5,022 nucleotides of DNA from Thermoplasmata archaeon (GTDB lineage Archaea > Thermoplasmatota > Thermoplasmata > Lutacidiplasmatales > UBA184): NCBI GenBank assembly GCA_030040755.1, contig JASHTC010000109.1, forward strand, positions 1-5,022, in the 5' to 3' direction. The position numbers and the translations under genes were made by a program. Of this stretch, positions 1-5,022 are shown in pieces (within the stretch, counting starts at the first letter, position 1; each line of letters starts with the position of its first letter). Under the pieces are notes generated by a model that was not told the DNA's origin, did no database searches, and worked only from the letters and a program-made list of their open reading frames with translations.

Positions 1-410
1 GCCTCCTGGGCCCGCAAGGTCAACGCGGTCTCGCCGGACTGGCTGAATACCACCGCGCACCGGGCCGCCTGGATGAGCTCCGGTTCGAGCAGGAGGTCGA
101 ACGAGGGGACCGCCCGGATCAACGCGCGGGGCCCGAGCAGCGAGCGCGCGGCGACCGAGGCCCCCAGCGCGGCGTGGAAGGAGGTGCCGATGCCGACGAA
201 CAGCAGCGGACGGTCCCCCGCGGGCCGGGGGACTCCCTCGGCCGCGCTCAGCGAACGGCGCGCGGTCTGTTCGATCGCCGACGGCTGCGCGGCGATCATG
301 TCGTGCATGAAGTACGGGTGCCGTGCCCGTCCGTAGGGAGGATGGGGGTCGTCGACCCGAGGGAGGGTCCGAGCGACCGGGACCCGGCGCGCCCGTCCCC
401 GGGTCAGCAT
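1..410 (-). CDS. SIS-domain phosphosugar isomerase/deaminase-like protein (GlmS isomerase-domain family), 3' end outside window
   Basis: The visible N-terminal 136 residues match the first half of a GlmS-type SIS domain. A helix-start segment HPYFMHDMIAAQPSAIEQT (31-49) resembles the entry to the GlmS isomerase domain. It is followed by the phosphosugar-loop motif GIGTS (73-77) and the SIS signature SQSGET (123-128). In this family the motifs bind the phosphate of fructose-6-P or glucosamine-6-P. There is no N-terminal glutaminase domain: only about 30 Arg/Pro-rich residues precede the SIS domain. The protein is therefore not a standard full-length GlmS. It could be a stand-alone aminosugar isomerase or a deaminase like archaeal GlmD. 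The catalytic residues near the C terminus lie outside the window, so these cannot be told apart. I chose the ATG at 410 because GGAGGG lies 8 nt upstream. An in-frame ATG at 308 has no such site and would start inside the conserved segment. The gene starts 40 bp after the permease stop, suggesting co-transcription with the exporter. The family call is firm; the reaction is uncertain. Confidence 0.85.
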   Translation of the reverse strand, partial: MLTRGRARRVPVARTLPRVDDPHPPYGRARHPYFMHDMIAAQPSAIEQTARRSLSAAEGVPRPAGDRPLLFVGIGTSFHAALGASVAARSLLGPRALIRAVPSFDLLLEPELIQAARCAVVFSQSGETALTLRAQE

Positions 411-418
411 GGGCCGTG

Positions 419-424
419 CCCTCC
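419..424 (-). promoter_or_regulatory. Ribosome binding site of the SIS gene
   Basis: GGAGGG on the minus strand sits 8 nt before the ATG at 410, inside the 40-bp gap after the permease stop codon. It decides between the ATG at 410 and the internal ATG at 308, which has no comparable motif. Confidence 0.7.
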
Positions 425-450
425 GCTCCCTCCCGCCGTCGAGGCCGAAC

Positions 451-1284
451 CTACTGGGCCATCCGAGGATACAGCCGGGCTTCGATGAAGATTAGCGCCA
501 GGGTGACCGCGAGGAGGACCGTCAGGTCGACTCCCAGAGGGAACAGCCCCCCCGGCGTCGGGAGCATCAAGTTCCGCAGCGCGTCCACGAGGTAGGTCAA
601 GGGGTTCGCGAGCGCGAACGGTCGCAGCCATGCGGGCATGATGGACAGCGGGTAGATGGCATTGCTCGCGAAGAACAGCGGCATCGTCAGGAGCTGGCCG
701 ATGCCGAGGAACCGCTCCTGGGTCTTGACGAGGCTCGCGATGATCATCGAGAGCGTCGAGAAGAGGGCCGAGCCAAGGATGATCGTGAGGATGAGACCGA
801 GGATCGCTTCCGGGCGGAAGTTGAGCGCGACCCCGAGGCCGGTCGCGAGCAGCAGCACGATCAGCGCTTGCGAGAGGCCCCGCATGCTCGCCGACAGCGC
901 CCGCGCGCCCACGAGGATCGCGCGGGGCGCGGGGCTGACGAGGAACTTCGTGATGATCCCGAGCTCCCGCTCCCGGATGGTCGCGATCCCGTAGAAGATC
1001 GCGATGAACAGCACGCTCTGGGCCAGGATACCGGGCGTGAGGAACTGGAGGTAGGTGTACGGCGCCGTCGGGATGACGTGGATCGTGGAGAAGACCCCCC
1101 CGAAGATGACCAGCCACAGGGCGGGCTGGACGGCCCGGAGGAGCAGTTCGGACGGGTCGTGGGCCAGCTTGCGGGCCTCCAGCCCGACCACCGCGACCAC
1201 CTGGGTGAACGCGGCGCGCAGCGCGTCGGCGCCGTGCGGTCGGCCGACCCCCGCGAGGGCGTTACTCGAGACGGACTGCGACAC
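451..1284 (-). CDS. ABC-2 type transporter permease (DrrB-like exporter membrane subunit)
   Basis: This 277-residue protein has the length and layout of a DrrB/ABC-2 permease. About six hydrophobic segments are visible, near residues 50-68, 80-102, 131-155, 160-185, 195-213 and 251-268. An amphipathic N-terminal region (about 20-48) precedes the first. The cytoplasmic stretch RERELGIITKFLVSPAPR (104-121) is the conserved segment between TM2 and TM3 that contacts the ATPase in this family. The C-terminal signature ANPLTYLVDALRNLML (226-241) is also typical. The protein should pair with the upstream ATPase as a cytoplasmic-membrane exporter of two ATPase and two permease subunits. The substrate cannot be read from the sequence; relatives export antibiotics, lipids or polysaccharides. 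I chose the GTG at 1284 because GGGAGG lies 7 nt upstream. This start overlaps the 3' end of the ATPase gene by 23 bp, which suggests translational coupling. No truncation or frameshift is seen. Confidence 0.93.
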   Translation of the reverse strand: MSQSVSSNALAGVGRPHGADALRAAFTQVVAVVGLEARKLAHDPSELLLRAVQPALWLVIFGGVFSTIHVIPTAPYTYLQFLTPGILAQSVLFIAIFYGIATIRERELGIITKFLVSPAPRAILVGARALSASMRGLSQALIVLLLATGLGVALNFRPEAILGLILTIILGSALFSTLSMIIASLVKTQERFLGIGQLLTMPLFFASNAIYPLSIMPAWLRPFALANPLTYLVDALRNLMLPTPGGLFPLGVDLTVLLAVTLALIFIEARLYPRMAQ

Positions 1285-2077
1285 GTCGCAACCTCCCGGC
1301 CTCGCGGTAGCCGCCCCCCAGTTCCATCTCCTCTCCGGCGTAGTGGACGAAGACCTCCTCGAGGGTCGCCTCGGGGCGCCCGATGCTCGCCTTCAACGCC
1401 GCCGGCGAGCCCGAGGCCACGAGCCGCCCGCGGTGGAGCACCCCGACCCGGTCGCAGAGGTGGTCGGCCTCCTCCATGTAATGGGTAGTGAGCACGACCG
1501 AGGTACCGAACTCTCGACGCAGGCGGACGATCTGCTCCCAGACCGCCTCCCGAGCGAGCGGGTCGAGGCCGACCGTCGGCTCGTCCAGGAAGAGGACGCG
1601 GGGCCGGTGCATGAGGGCCTGGGCGATCTCGAGGCGCCGGATCATCCCGCCGGAGTAGTTCCGGACGAGCTCGTCGGCCACCCCGCTGAGGCCCATGAAC
1701 TCGAGGGCGGCCCGGATCCGGGCATCCCGCTCGGCCGGTGGGATGAGGTAGAGGCGGGCGAAGACCCAGAGGTTCTCGTAGCCCGTGATCTGCGCGTCGG
1801 CGGAGATCAGCTGCGGGACGTAGCCGATGTTCCGGCGGACTTCCCTCGGCTCGCGCACGATGTCGAACCCGGCGACCGTGGCCGTCCCCGCCGACGGCGG
1901 CAACAGCGTGGTGAGCATCTTGATCGTGGTTGTCTTGCCGGCCCCGTTCGGTCCGATGAGCCCGAAGATCTCGCCCGCCGCGACGGAGATCCCCAGGGGG
2001 TAGACCGCGGTCAGCTCGCCGAACCGTCGGGTGAGCTCCTGGGTAACGAGCACGGGAGGGGCGGGCGGAGATTGCAC
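1262..2077 (-). CDS. DrrA-type ABC transporter ATP-binding protein
   Basis: This is the nucleotide-binding subunit of an ABC-2 exporter, 271 residues from the chosen start. All ATPase motifs are present: Walker A GPNGAGKTT (42-50), Q-loop glutamine in GYVPQ (85-89), signature YSGGM (141-145), Walker B VLFLDEP (161-167), D-loop GLD (170-172) and switch histidine in TTHYMEEA (His199). The post-domain segment PEATLEEVFVHYAGEE (235-250) is typical of DrrA-like drug or lipid exporter ATPases. The gene ends inside the permease gene (23-bp overlap), so the two products are almost surely partners. The start is uncertain. I favour the GTG at 2077, about eight residues before the first conserved strand (VLVTQELTRRFG). 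An in-frame GTG at 2167 would add 30 residues that look non-conserved and use CTA and AGA codons unlike the rest. A GTG at 2053 is also possible. None of the three has a good ribosome binding site. The substrate is unknown; no drug-resistance role can be claimed from sequence alone. Confidence 0.93.
   Translation of the reverse strand: MQSPPAPPVLVTQELTRRFGELTAVYPLGISVAAGEIFGLIGPNGAGKTTTIKMLTTLLPPSAGTATVAGFDIVREPREVRRNIGYVPQLISADAQITGYENLWVFARLYLIPPAERDARIRAALEFMGLSGVADELVRNYSGGMIRRLEIAQALMHRPRVLFLDEPTVGLDPLAREAVWEQIVRLRREFGTSVVLTTHYMEEADHLCDRVGVLHRGRLVASGSPAALKASIGRPEATLEEVFVHYAGEEMELGGGYREAGRLRRVAVRLE
1292..1297 (-). promoter_or_regulatory. Ribosome binding site of the permease gene, inside the ATPase coding sequence
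   Basis: GGGAGG on the minus strand lies 7 nt before the GTG at 1284 and within the last codons of the ATPase gene. It supports the non-ATG start and the 23-bp overlap between the two genes. Confidence 0.75.
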
Positions 2078-2200
2078 GGTGGATGCGCCGCCCAGCAACG
2101 ACGGGTAGATGAGATGGAGGTGGCCCCGCCCGCGCGGTTGAGGTTTGCGCAGGGTTCTTAGCCGCACCGACCGCGGCCGCCCGGTCCGGTCGCCGGGCGG
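2078..2200 (-). other. Intergenic gap between the synthetase-GNAT gene and the exporter operon
   Basis: This 123-bp gap separates the stop of the large gene from the favoured ATPase start. It holds a GC hairpin next to the stop codon and one less GC-rich patch (ctaagaa, minus strand, 2161-2155), about 80 nt before the GTG at 2077. I see no convincing -10/-35 pair and no archaeal TATA box at the usual distance. A promoter for the exporter operon would be expected here but cannot be pinpointed. If translation starts at the alternative GTG at 2167, most of this gap would be coding. Confidence 0.5.
2177..2200 (-). terminator. GC-rich hairpin immediately after the synthetase-GNAT stop codon (possible terminator)
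   Basis: A perfect inverted repeat, CCGCCCGG (2177-2184) and CCGGGCGG (2193-2200), encloses an 8-nt loop and abuts the TGA at 2201-2203. The position fits a transcription terminator or 3'-end stabilising hairpin for the large gene. No T-rich tract follows on the minus strand, so it is not a classical intrinsic terminator, and a short GC-rich repeat can arise by chance in such DNA. Confidence 0.4.
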
Positions 2201-5022
2201 TCAGCCAGCGCGTTCGGGTCCCGCGCCGCCGGCGACCGGAGGGGGCCCCCGGGAGGACGACGGAGCGGTGCCGGGCATCGAGGAGGCGGCGGCCCCCGGA
2301 GGGGGAGGGTTGGCCGGCACCGGCGCCGACGCGGGCTTATGGACGGACGGGGCGACGGGCGCCGGCTCCCGGAACCGGAGCGTCCCCTGCACTGTCCCGT
2401 CCGGCAGGTCCTTCAGCTCGAAGCCCATCTTCCTCGTCAGCGCCTGGGCGCGGTAGTTGTCGGGGAGCATGAACGCGTAGACCTCCTCCACGCCCATGTC
2501 CTGGGCGACCCCGAGCACGTGGTCGACCAGCTTGGTGCCGATCCCGAGACCCTGCCAGGCGTCGGTGATGATGAACGCGAGCTCGCCCTTCTTCCCGTCC
2601 GGCTCGATGGGGAGCCGTCCCACCCCGAGGATCTGGCGCCGGCCGTCCCGGGTGATCTCGACGACGATCGCGATCTCGCGGTCGTAGTCGATGTTGCAGT
2701 AGCGGACGCGCATCTCGTGCGGCGTGTCCTTGATCACGGTGAAGAACCGGTACCGGATCGACTCCTCGGAGAACCCGCGGAACATCTCGAGCCACATCGG
2801 CTCGTCCTCGGGCTTGATGGGGCGGAGGAGGATCTCCTCGCCGGTGCGGAGCGTCCACCGGGTTTCATACTTCTGGGGGTACGGGCTGATCACGAGGTGG
2901 GCCCGCGGCTCGCGGTCCGCGAGGGCGAGCTCCCGGTTGACGACGACCCGCGCGTCGAGGATCGTGAGGTCCTTCGGTCCGATCAGGACCGGGTTCATGT
3001 CGATCTCCTGGATCTGCGGGAAGTCGACCATCAGGTGCGAGATCCGCAGGATGGTCCGGTCGAGCAGCTCGAGGTTGGCCGGGGGCTGGTTCCGGTACCC
3101 TTTGAGCAGGGTGTAGACCTTGGTCTCCTCGAGCATCCGGTGGATGAGCGTGGTGGAGAGCGGGGGGAGCCCGAGCGCGGTGTCCTTGAGCAGTTCGACC
3201 GCCACGCCGCCCATGCCGAAGAGGACCACCGGACCGAAGAGGGGGTCGGTCTTTCCTCCGAGGATCAGCTCGTAACCGTCGCTGCGGACCATCGGTTGGA
3301 CAGTGACCCCGGTGAGCTCGGCGTCCGGCTGATAGGCATGCGCGTTCGCCATGACCTGAGCGAACTTCTCGCGGACCTGGTCGTCCGATTCGATGTTGAG
3401 CGCGACCCCGCCGGCATCGGACTTGTGGGAGATCTGCGGGGAGAGGATCTTCAGCACGACCGGGTAGCCGATGCTCCTCGCCGCTCCGACGGCGTTCTCG
3501 GCCGTGCGGGCCACCAGGGTCCGGACGGTCGGGAAGTTGTAGTAGGTGAGCAGCCGCTTCGCCTCCTCCTCGGTCAGCATCGAGCGACCGGACTTGGCCA
3601 CCTGGCGGAGCAGCGCGGTGATCGGCTGCTTCGGGGGAGCGGGGTAGAGCGGCAGCTCCTGCGGCGTCTCGTAGAGGAGTTCGATGTTCCGCCGGTACTC
3701 GTTCATGATCATGAAGGTCTTCGTGGCCTGCTCGGGGGAGGGGAACGACGGCAGGTGGTTCGCGCTGAGCAACTCGTCGGCCTCCTCGACCCCGGTGTGA
3801 CCCAGGAAGCTAGCGAGGATCGTCTTCGGCGGGTGGGCCGTGCCGCCGACGACCTCGACGATCGCCTGGGCGACCTCCACCGGCGTGGAGACCGCCTGCG
3901 TGGTGTGGAGCAGCAGGATCCCGTCGACCTGGTCGTCCTCGAGGCAGGCTCGGAGCGCGAGCTGGTAGCGGTCCCCCTTGGCGTCCCCCAGCACATCGAC
4001 CGGGTTGCCTCGACTCCAGAACGGCGGGAGCGCGGCGTTCAGCGTCGCCATCGTCGCCGGGCTCAGCTCCGCCAGGGTTCCCCCGCGCCCGAGGAGGGAG
4101 TCGGTCGCCATGATGCCGGGACCACCGGCGTTCGTGATGATCGCTAGACGCCGCCCCTTGGGGAGCGGCGGCTGGGAGCTGAGCACCTCGGCGACATTGA
4201 ACAGGTCCGAAATCTCATCCACGCGGACGATGCCCGCCCGCTTGAAGGCCGCGTCATAGATGTCGTCCTCGCCGGAGAGGGACCCGGTGTGGGAGGCGAC
4301 GGCCCGGGCGCTCTCGCGGTACCGGCCGGCCTTGACGACGATGATGGGCTTGGTCCGCGCGAAGTGGCGCGCGGCGCTCATGAAGACGCGCGCGTCGGTG
4401 ACCCCCTCCACGTACATCAGGATGCTCCGCGTGTACGGGTCGCTCCCGAAGTAGTCGATCAGGTCCCCGAACTTCACGTCGATCATCGACCCGACGGAGA
4501 CGAAGGCGCTGAACCCGATGTTCTCGTGGATCGCCGCGTCCAGGATCGCCGAGCCGAGGGCGCCACTCTGGGAGATGAACGCGACGTTGCCGGCCTTCGG
4601 CATGGAGCTGAGGAAGGTGGCGTTCATCCCGGTGACCGGGCGGACGAGCCCCAGGCAGTTCGGCCCGACGACCCGCACGCCGTACTGCTGGGCGATCGCC
4701 AGCACCTGGTCCTCGAGCGCCTTGCCCGGGGCCCCGACCTCCTTGAACCCCGCGGAGATGATGACGGCGCACTTGACCCCCGCCTCGCCGCACTCGCGGA
4801 CCGTTTCGGGAACGGTAGCCGCCGGGGTCGCGATGATGGCCATGTCCACGGACGCCGGCACGTCTCCGATGGACGGGTGGGTGGGCACCCCGAGGATGGT
4901 CTGCTGCCGGAGCGCGACCAGGTAGATCTTACCCTGGTACCCCCCTTGGATGAGGTTGCGCGCGAGCGCGAAGCCGACGCTGCCCTCCTTGTCGCTCGCC
5001 CCGATGACCGCGATGCTCTTGG
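2201..5022 (-). CDS. Fused ADP-forming acyl-CoA synthetase / GNAT acetyltransferase (Pat/PatZ-like), 5' end outside window
   Basis: The visible 939 residues lack only the extreme N terminus. Residues are counted from the first full codon (5020). Domains in order: a CoA-binding Rossmann domain (1-137, starting KSIAVIGASDKEGSVG, with VVGPNCLG near 117-124); a succinyl-CoA-ligase-like domain (about 141-280, with FISQSGALGSA); a second ligase domain (about 289-444, with ITNAGGPGIMATD); an ATP-grasp domain (about 469-694, ending EIDMNPVLIGPKDLTILDAR); and a GNAT domain (about 714-884) with acetyl-CoA loop QGLGIGT (823-829). A Pro/Ala-rich tail follows. Both histidines that relay phosphate in ADP-forming acetyl-CoA synthetases are present: His244 in ASHTGSLSG and His532 in ISHKSDAGGV. 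The architecture matches Pat/PatZ lysine acetyltransferases, which modify metabolic enzymes such as AMP-forming acetyl-CoA synthetase. The synthetase half may also make acyl-CoA from acid, ATP and CoA, or run in reverse. The domain calls are firm; whether the synthetase half is active is inference. The protein is probably cytoplasmic, with no signal peptide or membrane segment seen in the visible part. Confidence 0.93.
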   Translation of the reverse strand, partial: KSIAVIGASDKEGSVGFALARNLIQGGYQGKIYLVALRQQTILGVPTHPSIGDVPASVDMAIIATPAATVPETVRECGEAGVKCAVIISAGFKEVGAPGKALEDQVLAIAQQYGVRVVGPNCLGLVRPVTGMNATFLSSMPKAGNVAFISQSGALGSAILDAAIHENIGFSAFVSVGSMIDVKFGDLIDYFGSDPYTRSILMYVEGVTDARVFMSAARHFARTKPIIVVKAGRYRESARAVASHTGSLSGEDDIYDAAFKRAGIVRVDEISDLFNVAEVLSSQPPLPKGRRLAIITNAGGPGIMATDSLLGRGGTLAELSPATMATLNAALPPFWSRGNPVDVLGDAKGDRYQLALRACLEDDQVDGILLLHTTQAVSTPVEVAQAIVEVVGGTAHPPKTILASFLGHTGVEEADELLSANHLPSFPSPEQATKTFMIMNEYRRNIELLYETPQELPLYPAPPKQPITALLRQVAKSGRSMLTEEEAKRLLTYYNFPTVRTLVARTAENAVGAARSIGYPVVLKILSPQISHKSDAGGVALNIESDDQVREKFAQVMANAHAYQPDAELTGVTVQPMVRSDGYELILGGKTDPLFGPVVLFGMGGVAVELLKDTALGLPPLSTTLIHRMLEETKVYTLLKGYRNQPPANLELLDRTILRISHLMVDFPQIQEIDMNPVLIGPKDLTILDARVVVNRELALADREPRAHLVISPYPQKYETRWTLRTGEEILLRPIKPEDEPMWLEMFRGFSEESIRYRFFTVIKDTPHEMRVRYCNIDYDREIAIVVEITRDGRRQILGVGRLPIEPDGKKGELAFIITDAWQGLGIGTKLVDHVLGVAQDMGVEEVYAFMLPDNYRAQALTRKMGFELKDLPDGTVQGTLRFREPAPVAPSVHKPASAPVPANPPPPGAAASSMPGTAPSSSRGPPPVAGGAGPERAG
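2204..2368 (-). other. Low-complexity Pro/Ala/Ser-rich C-terminal tail of the synthetase-GNAT protein
   Basis: The last 55 residues, after the final GNAT strand (GTLRFR), are almost entirely Pro, Ala, Ser, Gly and Val, with a PPPPG run. They have no predicted fold and are probably disordered. The frame stays open to the TGA at 2201, so the tail appears genuinely encoded; a frameshift just after the GNAT domain is a less likely explanation. Confidence 0.7.

Noticed and set aside
346..358. Short palindrome GGGTC-GTC-GACCC
   Set aside because: A 5-bp stem with a 3-nt loop inside the SIS coding sequence is expected by chance at this GC content.
73..595. Short plus-strand frames at 73-336, 174-488 and 323-595
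   Set aside because: They lie opposite the SIS gene and the permease 3' end and show no conserved motif or ribosome binding site context.
404..1117. Minus-strand frame overlapping the permease in another frame, and similar frames at 2337-2858, 3709-3996 and 4254-4793
   Set aside because: These are out-of-frame readings of the permease and synthetase genes, rich in Arg, Pro and His, with no domain.
1262..1284. Gene overlap between ATPase and permease read as a possible frameshift or fusion break
   Set aside because: Both proteins are complete for their families, and the permease has its own ribosome binding site, so this is ordinary translational coupling.
1642..1656. ABC signature YSGGM instead of LSGGQ in the ATPase
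   Set aside because: YSGGM is common in DrrA-type ATPases and is not a sign of inactivation.
1055..2161. A 368-codon open frame on the plus strand, opposite the ABC ATPase and permease genes
   Set aside because: The product is low in recognisable motifs and lies wholly opposite genes with intact family motifs, so it is a GC-driven shadow frame.
2339..4147. A 602-codon open frame on the plus strand, opposite the synthetase-GNAT gene
   Set aside because: Its translation is dominated by Arg, Asp, Glu, Leu, Val and Gly with no recognisable domain. It is the mirror of a clearly conserved gene, as expected for antisense frames in GC-rich DNA.
1..5022. Search for CRISPR repeats, tRNA or rRNA genes, insertion sequences, attachment sites or a defence system
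   Set aside because: I saw no regularly spaced repeats, RNA gene signatures, transposase or nuclease motifs, and almost the whole window is occupied by four well-explained genes.

Overview
The window is GC-rich, and every gene I can support lies on the minus strand, so transcription runs from the right edge to the left. The wobble-position GC is high, two gene starts are GTG, and two starts have clear GGAGG-type ribosome binding sites. This fits a high-GC bacterium or a high-GC uncultured archaeon. The gene set (an ADP-forming acyl-CoA synthetase fused to a GNAT domain, a DrrA/DrrB-like exporter, and a SIS-domain sugar isomerase without a visible glutaminase domain) occurs in both domains of life. 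I lean slightly towards an archaeon but cannot settle it from this sequence.

Layout in transcription order. Positions 5022 to 2201 hold one long gene, cut at its 5' end by the window edge. It encodes an NDP/ADP-forming acyl-CoA synthetase (alpha-like and beta-like halves) fused to a C-terminal GNAT acetyltransferase, the architecture of Pat/PatZ protein acetyltransferases. Its stop codon is followed at once by a perfect 8-bp GC hairpin (2177-2200), within a 123-bp gap. Next comes a three-gene cluster: a DrrA-type ABC ATPase (2077-1262), an ABC-2 permease (1284-451) that overlaps the ATPase by 23 bp, and, after a 40-bp gap, the start of a SIS-domain phosphosugar isomerase-like gene (410-1) that runs off the left edge.

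How the genes work together. The ATPase and permease almost certainly form one exporter complex: two nucleotide-binding and two membrane subunits that move an unknown substrate outward. The SIS gene is probably co-transcribed with them, given the short gap and good ribosome binding site, but its functional link to the exporter is unknown. The synthetase-GNAT gene is probably a separate unit. Its likely role is acyl-CoA/ATP interconversion and/or lysine acetylation of metabolic enzymes.

I see no mobile element, CRISPR array, tRNA, rRNA or phage gene, and no clear new system. The points most worth a second look are the retention of both phospho-relay histidines in the Pat-like protein, its changed CoA-domain loop (YLVAL where YPVNP is expected), and the exporter/SIS gene cluster.
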